A stretch of DNA of 41,093 nt from Draconibacterium orientale (GCA_020726265.1 DYSZ01000015.1:1-41093), one strand, 5' to 3'. Shown: positions 1 to 8,939, counted from the first letter of the stretch. The notes: generated by a model not told the origin, from the letters alone. Program-made: numbers and translations.

Positions 1-714
1 CTGGAACAGACTAAACTTGATATGCTTGGATTGGCAGAAAAAATCACTGTTGACAAAGAAAATACAACAGTAGTGAATGGTGCCGGAAAACCAGAAGCCA
101 TTCATGCCCGTGTGAGCCAGATTAAAAAACAGATTGAAACAACAACTTCTGATTACGACAAAGAAAAATTGCAGGAACGTCTTGCAAAACTGTCTGGTGG
201 AGTGGCCGTAATTTATGTTGGCGCTGCTTCAGAAGTTGAAATGAAGGAAAAGAAAGACCGCGTTGACGATGCTTTGAGTGCAACCCGTGCCGCTGTTGAA
301 GAAGGTATTGTTCCGGGTGGTGGTGTTGCGTACATTCGCGCCATCGAAGCTTTGGACGAAATCAAAGGCGAAAACGAAGATGAGCAAACTGGTATCGAAA
401 TCATCAAACGTGCAATCGAAGAACCACTTCGCCAGATTGTGGGCAATGCTGGAAAAGAAGGTGCTGTTATCGCTCAGAAAATCAAGGAAGGTAAAGGTGA
501 TTATGGCTACAATGCCCGCACCGATGTTTACCAGAATCTTTACGAAGCTGGTGTAATCGACCCGGCAAAAGTTACGCGTATTGCACTTGAAAATGCAGCA
601 TCAATAGCCGGTATGTTCCTTACTACCGAAGCTGTAGTTGTTGAGGAAAAAGAAGACAAACCTGCCATGCCAATGGGAAATCCAGGAATGGGCGGAATGG
701 GTGGAATGATGTAA
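1..714 (+). CDS. groEL: GroEL chaperonin, C-terminal part (5' truncated by window edge)
   Basis: The reading frame is open from base 1 and codes for the last 237 residues of the 60-kDa chaperonin, which folds proteins inside a double-ring cage with GroES in the cytoplasm. Seen: the apical-to-equatorial region containing [18 protein letters not shown] and the ATP-pocket region [21 protein letters not shown], then the flexible Gly-Met tail ending GMGGMGGMM. The start codon and roughly the first 300 residues lie upstream of the window, so groES and the promoter cannot be seen. A strong hairpin with a T-run follows the stop, so transcription probably ends here and does not run into gdhA. Identification is secure; only completeness is unknown. 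Confidence 0.97.
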   Translation: MEQTKLDMLGLAEKITVDKENTTVVNGAGKPEAIHARVSQIKKQIETTTSDYDKEKLQERLAKLSGGVAVIYVGAASEVEMKEKKDRVDDALSATRAAVEEGIVPGGGVAYIRAIEALDEIKGENEDEQTGIEIIKRAIEEPLRQIVGNAGKEGAVIAQKIKEGKGDYGYNARTDVYQNLYEAGVIDPAKVTRIALENAASIAGMFLTTEAVVVEEKEDKPAMPMGNPGMGGMGGMM

Positions 715-734
715 TTCAAAACCCGCGATAAATC

Positions 735-773
735 AAAAAAGCTCTTTTCTGAAAAGAAAAGGGCTTTTTTTTG
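735..773 (+). terminator. Rho-independent terminator of groEL
   Basis: A 10-bp stem pairs AGCTCTTTTC (740-749) with GAAAAGGGCT (756-765), with one G-T wobble and a 6-nt loop. A run of eight T residues follows immediately. It lies 25 nt after the groEL stop codon. Confidence 0.9.
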
Positions 774-880
774 TGTTCAAAATTCTGACAATTGTCACAC
801 ACTGCTTTTTAATATCTTTTTTTGTAATTTAAGTGATTGAAAATCAATAGTCAGTGCTTTTGTTTTTCATGCACGAATTG

Positions 881-912
881 TTGTTTTTTCGGAATGAAGT
901 ATTATACCTTTG
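881..912 (+). promoter_or_regulatory. Bacteroidota-type promoter for gdhA
   Basis: TTG at 881-883 is followed after 21 bp by TACCTTTG at 905-912, an exact match to the Bacteroidota -7 consensus TAnnTTTG. Transcription would start near 917-920. That puts an in-frame TTG at 837 upstream of the transcript and supports the ATG at 939 as the gdhA start. Confidence 0.7.
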
Positions 913-938
913 GTGCAAATTTTAAATTATTCTTAAAT

Positions 939-2273
939 ATGAAAGCAGATATTAATGAATTCATTGTGAATTTGGAGAAGAGAACTCCGGGAGAAAGTGA
1001 ATTTCATCAGGCAGTGGAAGAAGTTATTATGTCCATTTGGGATTTCTATAAAAAAAACCCAAAATACCAGAAAGCAAAAATGCTCGAACGCATGGTTGAA
1101 CCCGAACGTGTAATTATGTTCCGGGTTCCATGGGTTGACGATAAAGGAGAAGTACAAATTAACCGCGGTTACCGTGTTGAATTCAACTCAGCATTAGGCC
1201 CTTACAAAGGAGGTCTGCGCTTTCATGCCAGTGTAACCTTAAGTATTCTGAAATTTTTAGGTTTCGAACAAACCTTTAAAAACAGTTTAACCACGCTGCC
1301 AATGGGTGGTGGAAAGGGTGGTTCCGATTTCAGTCCTAAAGGAAAAACCGATGGTGAAATTATGCGTTTTTGCCAGTCGTTTATGACCGAGTTGTATCGC
1401 CATATCGGGCCAAACACCGACGTACCAGCTGGCGACATCGGTGTTGGTGGCCGTGAAATCGGATATTTATTCGGACAATACAAAAGATTGAAAAACGAAT
1501 TTACCGGTGTATTAACGGGTAAGGGTCTTGCCTGGGGCGGAAGTTTGATTCGCCCTGAAGCAACCGGTTTCGGAGCTGTTTATTTTGCACAGCACATGCT
1601 ACATCATATTGGTCAGGATATTGCAGGTCAAATTGTTGGCGTTTCTGGTTTTGGAAATGTAGCCTGGGGAACAATTGCAAAAATTAACGAGCTGGGCGGT
1701 AAGGTTGTAACGATTTCAGGGCCAGATGGATATATTTATGATGCACAGGGTATTAAAGGCGATAAAGTAGATTATTTACTTGAACTGCGTGCTACCAATA
1801 ATGATATTGTGGAACCTTATGCCCGTGAATTCGGGGCAAAATTTGTTGCAGGGAAACGGCCATGGGAAGTGCCGGTAACAATGGCGATGCCCTGCGCTAC
1901 CGAAAATGAAGTAAATGAAGACGATGCAAAAGAATTAGTGAAAAATGGTTGTAAACTCGTGGCTGAAGCATCAAACATGGGTTGTACCGCCAGTGCTGTT
2001 GAATATCTTTCACATAGTATTGATTATGCTCCCGGTAAAGCGGTTAATGCTGGTGGCGTAGCTGTTTCAGGTCTCGAAATGTCGCAAAACAGTATGCGGT
2101 TAAACTGGACACGTGAAGAAGTTGACATGCGATTGAAACAAATTATGAAAGATATTCATGAAACATGTGTTAATTACGGCAAAGACGGAAATATAGTCGA
2201 TTACGTTAAAGGTGCCAACGTAGGCGGTTTTGTAAAGGTGGCCGATGCTATGCTTGCGCAGGGAATCGTTTGA
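939..2273 (+). CDS. gdhA: NADP-type glutamate dehydrogenase
   Basis: This enzyme interconverts 2-oxoglutarate plus ammonium and glutamate, and so assimilates ammonium in the cytoplasm. From ATG 939 it has 444 residues, the normal length of the hexameric bacterial GDH. Seen: the substrate-binding segment NSALGPYKGGLRF, the glycine-rich PMGGGKGGSDF with the conserved lysine at about residue 126, VPAGDIGVGGREIG, and the Rossmann motif GVSGFGNVAWG for the cofactor. A longer frame opens at TTG 837, but it begins upstream of the predicted transcription start and its extra residues do not look like GDH. NADP preference is inferred from similarity to the short, NADP-linked family and is less certain than the enzyme itself. 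It is a single-gene unit with its own promoter. Confidence 0.95.
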   Translation: MKADINEFIVNLEKRTPGESEFHQAVEEVIMSIWDFYKKNPKYQKAKMLERMVEPERVIMFRVPWVDDKGEVQINRGYRVEFNSALGPYKGGLRFHASVTLSILKFLGFEQTFKNSLTTLPMGGGKGGSDFSPKGKTDGEIMRFCQSFMTELYRHIGPNTDVPAGDIGVGGREIGYLFGQYKRLKNEFTGVLTGKGLAWGGSLIRPEATGFGAVYFAQHMLHHIGQDIAGQIVGVSGFGNVAWGTIAKINELGGKVVTISGPDGYIYDAQGIKGDKVDYLLELRATNNDIVEPYAREFGAKFVAGKRPWEVPVTMAMPCATENEVNEDDAKELVKNGCKLVAEASNMGCTASAVEYLSHSIDYAPGKAVNAGGVAVSGLEMSQNSMRLNWTREEVDMRLKQIMKDIHETCVNYGKDGNIVDYVKGANVGGFVKVADAMLAQGIV

Positions 2274-2294
2274 TTCTGTCTGAAATACACGATT

Positions 2295-2354
2295 TTATCC
2301 TGAAATACAGTAAAATTTAATCTTTTGATAAAGTTAGAAAGTGTTTCAGGATAA
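2295..2354. repeat. 14-bp inverted repeat between gdhA and tatD
   Basis: TTATCCTGAAATAC (2295-2308) pairs with GTGTTTCAGGATAA (2341-2354), 14 bp with one G-T wobble and a 32-nt loop. A further partial copy, CTGAAATACA, lies at 2280-2289. The right arm ends just before the tatD -7 element, so it could be a gdhA terminator-like stem, an operator, or both. There is no clean T-run after it. Confidence 0.55.
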
Positions 2355-2364
2355 TTTCGTTTTA

Positions 2365-2372
2365 TAGCTTTG
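2365..2372 (+). promoter_or_regulatory. Putative -7 element for tatD-ansA
   Basis: TAGCTTTG matches TAnnTTTG exactly. It lies 17 nt upstream of the tatD ATG, so the leader would be short. No good -33 TTG is seen at the expected distance, so the call is moderate. Confidence 0.5.
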
Positions 2373-2389
2373 TCGAAATTTTTTTGACA

Positions 2390-3154
2390 ATGCTGATTGA
2401 TACACACTCGCATATTTACTCTGAAGATTTTCATGATGACATTGATGAGGTATTACAAAATGCCTACAACAATGATGTCAAAAAAATTATTCTCCCCAAC
2501 ATTGATTCAGGTTCAATAAAGAGACTCATCGATTTAAGCAATAATTATCCGCATGTCTGTTATCCATTGATGGGATTACATCCAACTTCTGTTTCTGTTG
2601 ACTTCAGAGAAGAACTTTCGGTGGTTGAATATTGGCTCGATAAATATAAGTTTTACGGAATTGGTGAGATTGGTATCGATTTGTATTGGGATCGTACCTG
2701 GTTCGAACAACAAAAAGAGGCTTTTATTTACCAGGTTAATTTGGCCAAATCGAGAAAGATTCCAATAGTAATCCATGTGAGAGAATCATTTAATGAAGTT
2801 TACGAAATTATAAAAGCTGAACAGGACGGTTCACTGAGAGGAATTTTCCATTGTTTTACGGGTGATGAAACAGAGGCACAAAAAATTATTGATCTTGGTT
2901 TTTTACTCGGGATTGGTGGTGTTGTTACGTATAAAAACAGTAATCTGCAATCGGTGCTCGAAAAAACGGATATTAAAAATATTGTACTCGAGTCAGATGC
3001 TCCCTATCTAACCCCCGAACCTAAAAGAGGCAGAAGAAACGAAAGTTCATACCTTGTATATACAGCTCAAAAAATTGCTGAAATCTACCAATTGCCAATT
3101 AAAGAGGTTGCAGAAATAACAACTACAAATGCCCGTGGTTTATTCGGAATTTGA
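2390..3154 (+). CDS. tatD: TatD-family metal-dependent hydrolase / DNase
   Basis: A TIM-barrel, divalent-metal hydrolase of 254 residues from ATG 2390, the usual TatD size. Seen: N-terminal metal ligands in DTHSHIYSEDF (H6 and H8), GIGEIGIDLYWDR with the metal-bridging glutamate, IPIVIHVRES, FHCFTGD, and LESDAPYLTPEP with the late aspartate. These cover the whole active site. Family members are 3'-5' exonucleases or general phosphoesterases acting on DNA or RNA; the exact substrate here is unknown. A TTG six bases upstream is also in frame, but ATG giving MLIDTHSH is the usual beginning. The stop is 31 nt before ansA, so the two are probably cotranscribed. Confidence 0.92.
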   Translation: MLIDTHSHIYSEDFHDDIDEVLQNAYNNDVKKIILPNIDSGSIKRLIDLSNNYPHVCYPLMGLHPTSVSVDFREELSVVEYWLDKYKFYGIGEIGIDLYWDRTWFEQQKEAFIYQVNLAKSRKIPIVIHVRESFNEVYEIIKAEQDGSLRGIFHCFTGDETEAQKIIDLGFLLGIGGVVTYKNSNLQSVLEKTDIKNIVLESDAPYLTPEPKRGRRNESSYLVYTAQKIAEIYQLPIKEVAEITTTNARGLFGI

Positions 3155-3185
3155 TAAATTGCGCTCGAATTGAACCTATCAGAAG

Positions 3186-4229
3186 ATGACATCAGGCAAA
3201 AACGAAAAAACATCGATACTGATTATTTATACCGGCGGTACTATTGGAATGGTACAGCGGCCTGAAACAGGAACTTTAGCCCCTGTTAAATTCGAACAAA
3301 TTCTTAAAGAAGTTCCCGAACTCAACAAGTTCAATTATAACATACAAACAGTTGTTTTTAACCCGGTTCTTGATTCTTCAAATATGAACCCGGCGGTTTG
3401 GGTCAAAATAGCGCTGACCATTAAAAAGAACTACAATAGTTTCGACGGATTTGTGATTTTACATGGTACCGATACGATGGCTTATACTGCTTCGGCATTA
3501 AGTTATATGTTCGAAAATCTGGATAAACCAATCATCCTTACCGGTTCGCAATTGCCCATTGGTACAATACGAACCGATGGAAAGGAGAACCTGATTACAT
3601 CAATGGAAATTGCAGCCTATAAGGAGAATGGGAAAAGCAAAGTTCCGGAAGTCTGTATTTATTTCGATTTCAGGTTGTATCGTGGGAACCGAACTGTTAA
3701 GCGTGATTCTGAACAGTTTAGTGCATTTCATTCGGTAAATTATCCGGCGTTGGCTGTCGCCGGTGTTGATATCAGGTTCAGCAGCGAATTTATCTACATA
3801 CCCGGGAACAAGGGAATTTTAAAGGTAAACACCAAATTCGACGACAATGTGGTAATTCTTAAAATGTTTCCTGGTATCAGCGAAAAAGTTTTCAGTTCAA
3901 TATTGAATATACCGGGATTAAAGGGGATTATCCTTGAAACCTTTGGGTCGGGCAATGTTCCTACTGTAAACTGGCTTATCAATTGCATAAAAAAGGCGAT
4001 TAAGAAGGGAATTGTTGTGCTCAATATTACTCAGTGTGAAGGAGGAAGGGTAATTATGGGGCAGTATGAAACCAGTCTTGAATTACTCAATGCAGGAGTC
4101 GTTTCAGGGAAAGATATGACCTCAGAAGCAGCGGTTACTAAACTCATGTTTTTGTTAGGACAGGGATTAAATAACAGCGAAATTAAAATGTATCTGAATA
4201 AAAGTTTACGAGGGGAAATAAGTGAGTAG
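3186..4229 (+). CDS. ansA: Type I (cytoplasmic) L-asparaginase
   Basis: Hydrolyses L-asparagine to aspartate and ammonia. It has 347 residues with no signal peptide, which fits the cytoplasmic type I enzyme. Seen: the first active-site signature YTGGTIGM with nucleophile Thr19, the second signature HGTDTMAYTAS (H93, T95, D96), and the C-terminal domain segment ILETFGSGNVP found in type I enzymes. It follows tatD closely. The pair tatD-ansA is a common Bacteroidota arrangement, though no functional link is known. No obvious terminator follows; the downstream 270 nt lead to a tRNA gene. Confidence 0.93.
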   Translation: MTSGKNEKTSILIIYTGGTIGMVQRPETGTLAPVKFEQILKEVPELNKFNYNIQTVVFNPVLDSSNMNPAVWVKIALTIKKNYNSFDGFVILHGTDTMAYTASALSYMFENLDKPIILTGSQLPIGTIRTDGKENLITSMEIAAYKENGKSKVPEVCIYFDFRLYRGNRTVKRDSEQFSAFHSVNYPALAVAGVDIRFSSEFIYIPGNKGILKVNTKFDDNVVILKMFPGISEKVFSSILNIPGLKGIILETFGSGNVPTVNWLINCIKKAIKKGIVVLNITQCEGGRVIMGQYETSLELLNAGVVSGKDMTSEAAVTKLMFLLGQGLNNSEIKMYLNKSLRGEISE

Positions 4230-4501
4230 CTTATTTAATATTTACAAATTTTTATTAATTTGCAGCCCTCATTTTGGGAGTCTTATTAATTACCTGAGGG
4301 CAGGAAATATAGGATATTGAAAGAAAATGTAGTCAGTTCTTTTTTTATTGAAAACAACATTTTTGCATGAAATATTATTTAAATAGTTGATGAAAATGCA
4401 AAAGTGGCATCACTGGCATCCCGGAGAATAGGGAGAAAGCGTGTGTACCGTTCTTTGTTTTTTTGATGTACTCTTGCATAAAAAGGAGAAATAATAAATA
4501 A
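4230..4501. other. Gene-free spacer between ansA and tRNA-Ser
   Basis: This 272-nt stretch has no credible open reading frame. It holds an inverted repeat GCCCTCA (4265-4271) / TGAGGGC (4295-4301) with a 23-nt loop, and the tRNA-Ser-like relic at 4396-4450. The rest is A+T-rich and shows nothing recognisable. Confidence 0.7.
4396..4450 (+). pseudogene. Degenerate tRNA-Ser fragment (relic)
   Basis: This stretch resembles the D arm and anticodon arm of the intact tRNA-Ser 112 bp downstream. ATGCAnnAGTGGC and ACTGGCA match in register, then AAAGCGTGTGTAC (4436-4448) is identical over 13 nt to 4538-4550. About 10 nt are inserted where the anticodon loop would be. The acceptor stem, the complementary half of the variable arm and the T arm are absent, so it cannot fold as a tRNA. 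Best read as the remnant of a tandem duplication. Confidence 0.6.
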
Positions 4502-4589
4502 GGAGAGATGCAGGAGTGGCTTAACTGGCACGCCTGGAAAGCGTGTGTACTGCAAAACGGTACCGAGGGTTCGAATCCCTCTCTCTCCG
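4502..4589 (+). tRNA. tRNA-Ser (anticodon GGA)
   Basis: An 88-nt class II tRNA. The acceptor stem GGAGAGA (4502-4508) pairs with TCTCTCC (4582-4588) and G4589 is the discriminator. The anticodon stem CACGC/GCGTG encloses CTGGAAA, giving anticodon GGA at 4536-4538, which reads UCC and UCU serine codons. The long variable arm GTAC...GTAC and the T arm GAGGG-TTCGAAT-CCCTC are intact. CCA is not encoded and must be added afterwards. Confidence 0.97.
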
Positions 4590-4698
4590 CATAATATATT
4601 GATAGCTAATTGAGTAAACCCAAAAAGATAAATTAATTTTTATACAAAAATCAATACAAACAAATTAGGGAATTATTAATTAAAAATTTAAAACAATT

Positions 4699-5490
4699 AT
4701 GAAAAGACTATTCGCGTTAATAGCAGTTTTCGGAATGCTATTATTTATGGCATCAAACGTTGTGGTTGCACAAGATTCAACCGCTACGGCACAACCTGCC
4801 GCTAAGGTAGCTACTGATACTGAAGAAGCTGCTGCTGCAACGGCTGAAGAAGGGCAATCATTCCATAGTGCTCTTAAGCAAAAATTTATTGAAGGTGGTC
4901 CGGGTTTTATGACTGCTGTTTTGCTTTCATTAGTTTTAGGTTTGGCATTTGCAATTGAAAGAGTTCTTTATTTGAACCTTGCCACTACTAATACTAAGAA
5001 GCTTCTCAAAAACGTTGAAGAAGCATTGGAAACTGGTGGAATTGAAGCTGCAAAAGAAGTATGCCGTAAAACCCGTGGTCCGGTAGCAAGTATTTTTTAT
5101 CAGGGTCTCGACAGAGCAAACGAAGGAATGGATGTGGTTGAAAAATCAGTTATTTCTTATGGTGGCGTTCAAGCCGGATTACTTGAAAGTGGATTAAGCT
5201 GGATTGCTTTGTTTATTGCTTTGGCTCCTATGTTAGGGTTTCTCGGAACAGTAATTGGTATGGTTGAAGCTTTTGACGCCATCGAAGCTGCGGGAGATAT
5301 CAGTCCCTCATTGGTTGCCGGTGGTATTAAAGTTGCCTTGATCACTACCATCGGTGGTTTGATTGCTGCTATCGTTCTTCAGGTATTCTACAACTATTGT
5401 ATGAATAAAATCGACAGTCTTATCAACAATATGGAAGATGCATCAATTTCGCTTTTAGATATTCTTGTAAAACATAACTTGAAAAAATAA
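4699..5490 (+). CDS. exbB: MotA/TolQ/ExbB-family proton channel
   Basis: Inner-membrane proton-channel subunit that works with ExbD to pass proton-motive force to TonB or Tol-like partners. It has 263 residues. The N-terminus has a hydrophobic segment (about 7-24) ending in VVAQ, which looks like a signal peptide, then an Ala/Glu-rich linker (26-60) and three core membrane segments near 71-92, 163-188 and 208-234. The conserved ExbB core is seen in APMLGFLGTVIGMVEAF and LVAGGIKVALITTIGGLIAA. It heads a four-gene operon with the 4-TM gene and two exbD genes. No tonB lies beside it, so the partner cannot be named; ExbB is preferred over TolQ because no tolB or pal is nearby. Confidence 0.9.
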   Translation: MKRLFALIAVFGMLLFMASNVVVAQDSTATAQPAAKVATDTEEAAAATAEEGQSFHSALKQKFIEGGPGFMTAVLLSLVLGLAFAIERVLYLNLATTNTKKLLKNVEEALETGGIEAAKEVCRKTRGPVASIFYQGLDRANEGMDVVEKSVISYGGVQAGLLESGLSWIALFIALAPMLGFLGTVIGMVEAFDAIEAAGDISPSLVAGGIKVALITTIGGLIAAIVLQVFYNYCMNKIDSLINNMEDASISLLDILVKHNLKK

Positions 5491-5497
5491 TACACCC

Positions 5498-5956
5498 ATG
5501 AATAAAACTGGAAAATACGTTTCTATTTTTATGTGGGTCATTATTGTTGTCACTGTTATTCTTGCGATTTCTCTTACTGTTAATATCAGCGACAACAAAC
5601 AAGATCCGGCTATGAATAGCTGGGTTAGCACAAATTTATCGTGGACTTACATATTGATGATATTCAGCGTTATTGCTGTTGTTGGTTTCGCAATTTTTCA
5701 AATGGCGACCAACTTTGATGCTGCAAAAAAGGGATTAATGTCTCTTGGCTTTATGGGTGTTGTTGTTCTTGTTGCTTATATGATGGCATCAGACACAATG
5801 CCAACTTTCTTTGGTGCTCAGAGATTTATCGACAATGGAACTGTTACACCTACTGTAATGAAATGGGTGGACACTGGTTTAATAGCCACATACATTGTTT
5901 TGGGAATTTCTGTTGTTTCAATAGTTTACGCTTCATTATCACGTTTATTAAAGTAA
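5498..5956 (+). CDS. Uncharacterised 4-TM protein of the exb operon
   Basis: A 152-residue protein with four predicted membrane helices, about 8-28, 49-69, 79-97 and 126-147. The N-terminus is probably cytoplasmic, and there are two external loops (30-48 and 98-125). I recognise no enzyme or transporter motif. The gene starts 7 nt after exbB and is followed 20 nt later by exbD, so it is almost surely cotranscribed with the proton-channel genes. A small membrane protein in this position occurs in other Bacteroidota exb operons, from general recollection. It may be an accessory or assembly subunit of the ExbB-ExbD complex, which is inference from position only. Confidence 0.8.
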   Translation: MNKTGKYVSIFMWVIIVVTVILAISLTVNISDNKQDPAMNSWVSTNLSWTYILMIFSVIAVVGFAIFQMATNFDAAKKGLMSLGFMGVVVLVAYMMASDTMPTFFGAQRFIDNGTVTPTVMKWVDTGLIATYIVLGISVVSIVYASLSRLLK

Positions 5957-5976
5957 GTTAAAAACTAAGGAAAAAA

Positions 5977-6555
5977 ATGGGTAGTAAAAAATTACCGGAA
6001 GTACCAGCAGCATCATTGGCAGATATCGCCTTTATGTTGTTGATCTTTTTCCTTGTAGCCACTCAGATGAACGTGGATAACGGTTTGGAGAGAAGGTTAC
6101 CGCAATGGGTTGAGGAAGAACAGAAAATAGATCAGGACGTTAATGAACGTAATGTATTTGTTGTTCTTGTTAACCGTAACAACGATCTGCTCGTTGAAAA
6201 TGAGTGGTCGAGTGTTGCCGAATTGCGGGACAAGGCAAAAGAGTTTATGGCAAATCCGAATGATGACCCAAATCTTCCTGAAAAAGAGTTGAAAGAAGTC
6301 CCGATTTTTGGATCAACGATGGTTACTAAAGGAGTTATTTCCCTTCAGAACGACCGTGATACCAAATACGAAATGTATATCGCAGTTCAGAATGAACTGG
6401 TGGGAGCAATCAATGATTTAAGGAATGAATTGGCTATGAATAAATTTGGAAAGCCATATGATAAATGCAATGAAGAAGAACAAGATGCGATTAAAGAAAT
6501 TTATCCATCAAGAATTTCTGAAGCGGAACCTAAAAAAGTAGCAGGAGGGAAATAA
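5977..6555 (+). CDS. exbD: ExbD/TolR-family biopolymer transport protein (first copy)
   Basis: Single-span inner-membrane partner of ExbB. The N-terminal cytoplasmic stub PEVPAASLADIAFMLLIFFL carries the conserved aspartate (LADIAF, about residue 16) needed for proton transfer, followed by one helix and a periplasmic domain. At 192 residues it is longer than the usual 135-150 because the periplasmic part is extended and charged. The next exbD starts 1 nt after its stop, so the two are translationally close. Two different ExbD proteins per operon suggest a mixed ExbD dimer within one complex, which is inference. Confidence 0.9.
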   Translation: MGSKKLPEVPAASLADIAFMLLIFFLVATQMNVDNGLERRLPQWVEEEQKIDQDVNERNVFVVLVNRNNDLLVENEWSSVAELRDKAKEFMANPNDDPNLPEKELKEVPIFGSTMVTKGVISLQNDRDTKYEMYIAVQNELVGAINDLRNELAMNKFGKPYDKCNEEEQDAIKEIYPSRISEAEPKKVAGGK

Positions 6556-6556
6556 T

Positions 6557-7030
6557 ATGAGTAAGTTCAGAAAGGATGATCATAAAGGATTGCCGCCTAT
6601 TTCAACGGCTTCACTTCCTGATATTGTATTTATGTTACTTTTCTTCTTTATGGTGGTTGTACAGATGAGGGATGTTTCGCTCATGGTTAAAGTGCAAGTA
6701 CCTGAGGCAACTGAAATTAGCAAAATTGAAAAAAAATCGCTGGTTAGCTATATCTACATTGGTGAACCGCAAACGCAATACCGCAGAACTCATGGTACTG
6801 CTCCACGAATTCAGTTAAATGATAAATGGGCCGGTGTAGCTGATATTTCTGACTTTATTATTGTTGAAAGAGAAGCCCGTGATGAAGCAGAAAGACCACA
6901 AATGATTACAGCGCTTAAAGTGGATGAGAATACAAAAATGGGTATTGTGGCTGACGTAAAAACTGAGTTGCGTAAGGCAGCAGCTTTGCACATTTTATAC
7001 TCTTCGCGTAAAGTTGCTAAAGTTGAATAA
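6557..7030 (+). CDS. exbD: ExbD/TolR-family biopolymer transport protein (second copy)
   Basis: A second ExbD of 157 residues. It has the same plan as its neighbour: cytoplasmic stub, LPDIVFMLLFFFMVV helix with the conserved aspartate (about residue 22), then a periplasmic domain. The sequence is clearly different from the first copy after the helix, so this is an old paralogue rather than a recent duplication. AGGAGGG at 6543-6549, seven bases before the ATG, is an unusually good Shine-Dalgarno match for this phylum, though it is also part of the previous gene's coding sequence. It is the last gene of the operon, and a terminator follows after 24 nt. Confidence 0.9.
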   Translation: MSKFRKDDHKGLPPISTASLPDIVFMLLFFFMVVVQMRDVSLMVKVQVPEATEISKIEKKSLVSYIYIGEPQTQYRRTHGTAPRIQLNDKWAGVADISDFIIVEREARDEAERPQMITALKVDENTKMGIVADVKTELRKAAALHILYSSRKVAKVE

Positions 7031-7053
7031 ACTTTTATAAAACACAGATATAG

Positions 7054-7083
7054 AAAAAGGGAAGTGAAAACTTCCCTTTTTTT
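7054..7083. terminator. Bidirectional terminator between exbD and aspS
   Basis: AAAAAGGGAAG (7054-7064), loop TGAAAA, CTTCCCTTTTT (7071-7081), giving an 11-bp perfect stem with a T-run on each strand. It serves the plus-strand exb operon and the minus-strand aspS, which ends at 7099. Confidence 0.92.
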
Positions 7084-7098
7084 ATGTGTTAACAAAAG

Positions 7099-8856
7099 CT
7101 ACTTTTCTGTTTTTAACTCAACTTTTAAGTTGAGTTCTTTTAATTGGTCATCCGAAATAACCGAAGGAGAATCGATCATCATATCGCGGCCTGAGTTGTT
7201 TTTGGGGAACGCTATTACATCGCGAATACTATCCAGCCCGGCAAACATGGAAACAAGCCTGTCGAATCCAAAAGCAATACCTCCGTGTGGCGGGGCTCCA
7301 TAAGTAAAGGCATTCATAATAAATCCAAACTGGTATTCAGCCTGTTCTTTTGAAAACCCAAGCACCTTAAACATTTTCTGTTGTAACTGCTGGTCGTGAA
7401 TACGAATCGAGCCACCACCCAATTCAACACCGTTAACCACACAGTCGTATGCATTAGCGCGAACATTTCCGGGGTCACTTTCAAAGAATGCAATATCCTC
7501 GGGTTTTGGCGATGTAAACGGATGGTGCATTGCATAAAAACGCTGTGTTTCTTCATCCCACTCGAATAAGGGAAAATCGATTACCCAAAGTGGGACGAAT
7601 GTATTTTTATCGCGCAGTCCCAATCTCGAACCCATTTCAAGGCGAAGCTCACTCAATTGGCCGAGTGTTTTCTTTTTATCGCCAACAAGAATAAACACCA
7701 TATCACCAGTTTTGGCATCAAATGTTTTTCCAATTTCAGCCAGCTTATCAGTTGAAAAGAATTTGTCGATTGACGACTTGATTCCATCGGCTCCGAAACG
7801 AATGTAAATTAAACCTTTTGCACCAATTTGCGGTCTTTTAACCCATTCTGTAAGTTCATCAATTTGTTTACGGCTAAAGTCAGCTGCACCGGTGGCGCAA
7901 ATTCCGCCAATGTAATTTGCCTGGTCAAAAATGCTGAATCCTATTCCTTTTACAAGGTTGGTGATTTCTTTGATTTTCATATCAAACCGCAGGTCAGGCT
8001 TATCATTCCCATAATTGTTCATGGCTTCCTCGAAAGTCATTCGAAGAAATGGATTATCAAAATCAACTCCCTTTATTTTTTTGAACAAATGCTTTAGCAT
8101 TCCTTCAAAAGTATTCAGTATATCTTCCTGTTCCACAAACGACATTTCGCAGTCAATCTGGGTAAATTCAGGTTGACGGTCGGCACGCAAATCTTCATCG
8201 CGGAAACATTTCACAATCTGGAAATAGCGGTCGTAACCGGCCACCATTAAAATCTGTTTAAAAGTTTGCGGCGATTGTGGAAGTGCATAAAAAGTCCCCG
8301 GATTTAATCTCGATGGTACCACAAAGTCGCGTGCACCTTCGGGTGTCGATTTCATCAACACGGGAGTTTCAATTTCGAGGAACCCTTTTTCATCGAAATA
8401 TTTCCGTACTTCCTGAGCCATTTTATGCCGTAATTCAATATTCTGTTTTACAGCATTTCGGCGCAAATCAAGGTAGCGGTATTTCATGCGTAGTTCATCG
8501 CCACCGTCTGTGTCGTCCTGAATTGTAAATGGAGGGATGATCGATGCGTTTAAAACAGTAACCGAATTAATATCGATTTCAATTTCGCCAGTGGGAATAT
8601 TGACATTTTTGCTTGATCGCTCACGAACAGTTCCATTCACCTGGACAACAAATTCACGCCCTAATTCGCGAATGGTCTTCAAAGTATCTTCGGCTGCATT
8701 ATTATAGGCAACCAACTGGGTTATTCCGTAACGATCGCGCAAATCGATAAAGGTCATGGCACCCAGGTCACGGATTCGCTGCACCCAACCGGCCAGCGTA
8801 ACTTGCTGATTTATATTCGTAATGCGGAGCTCTCCGCAGGTATGCGTTCTGTACAT
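7099..8856 (-). CDS. aspS: Aspartyl-tRNA synthetase
   Basis: Class IIb synthetase that charges tRNA-Asp with aspartate in the cytoplasm. It has 585 residues, matching the long bacterial type with an inserted GAD domain. Seen: the N-terminal OB-fold anticodon-binding domain ([22 protein letters not shown]), motif 2 [18 protein letters not shown], the GAD insertion in the middle, and motif 3 [15 protein letters not shown] near the C-terminus. The ATG at 8856 gives the typical beginning [10 protein letters not shown]. It is divergent from tadA with 83 nt between the starts. Whether it is discriminating or also charges tRNA-Asn cannot be told from the sequence by eye. Confidence 0.96.
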   Translation of the reverse strand: MYRTHTCGELRITNINQQVTLAGWVQRIRDLGAMTFIDLRDRYGITQLVAYNNAAEDTLKTIRELGREFVVQVNGTVRERSSKNVNIPTGEIEIDINSVTVLNASIIPPFTIQDDTDGGDELRMKYRYLDLRRNAVKQNIELRHKMAQEVRKYFDEKGFLEIETPVLMKSTPEGARDFVVPSRLNPGTFYALPQSPQTFKQILMVAGYDRYFQIVKCFRDEDLRADRQPEFTQIDCEMSFVEQEDILNTFEGMLKHLFKKIKGVDFDNPFLRMTFEEAMNNYGNDKPDLRFDMKIKEITNLVKGIGFSIFDQANYIGGICATGAADFSRKQIDELTEWVKRPQIGAKGLIYIRFGADGIKSSIDKFFSTDKLAEIGKTFDAKTGDMVFILVGDKKKTLGQLSELRLEMGSRLGLRDKNTFVPLWVIDFPLFEWDEETQRFYAMHHPFTSPKPEDIAFFESDPGNVRANAYDCVVNGVELGGGSIRIHDQQLQQKMFKVLGFSKEQAEYQFGFIMNAFTYGAPPHGGIAFGFDRLVSMFAGLDSIRDVIAFPKNNSGRDMMIDSPSVISDDQLKELNLKVELKTEK

Positions 8857-8939
8857 CGTAATTTCTTTTGATTAGGTTGCGAAAATAAGAAGATTTTACC
8901 AATTTCAGCCTGAAGAATAACATGCTTTTTAGTTCGAAA

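Noticed and set aside
837-938. N-terminal extension of gdhA from TTG 837
   Set aside because: It begins upstream of the predicted promoter -7 element, is rich in Phe and Cys, and GDH proteins do not have such an extension.
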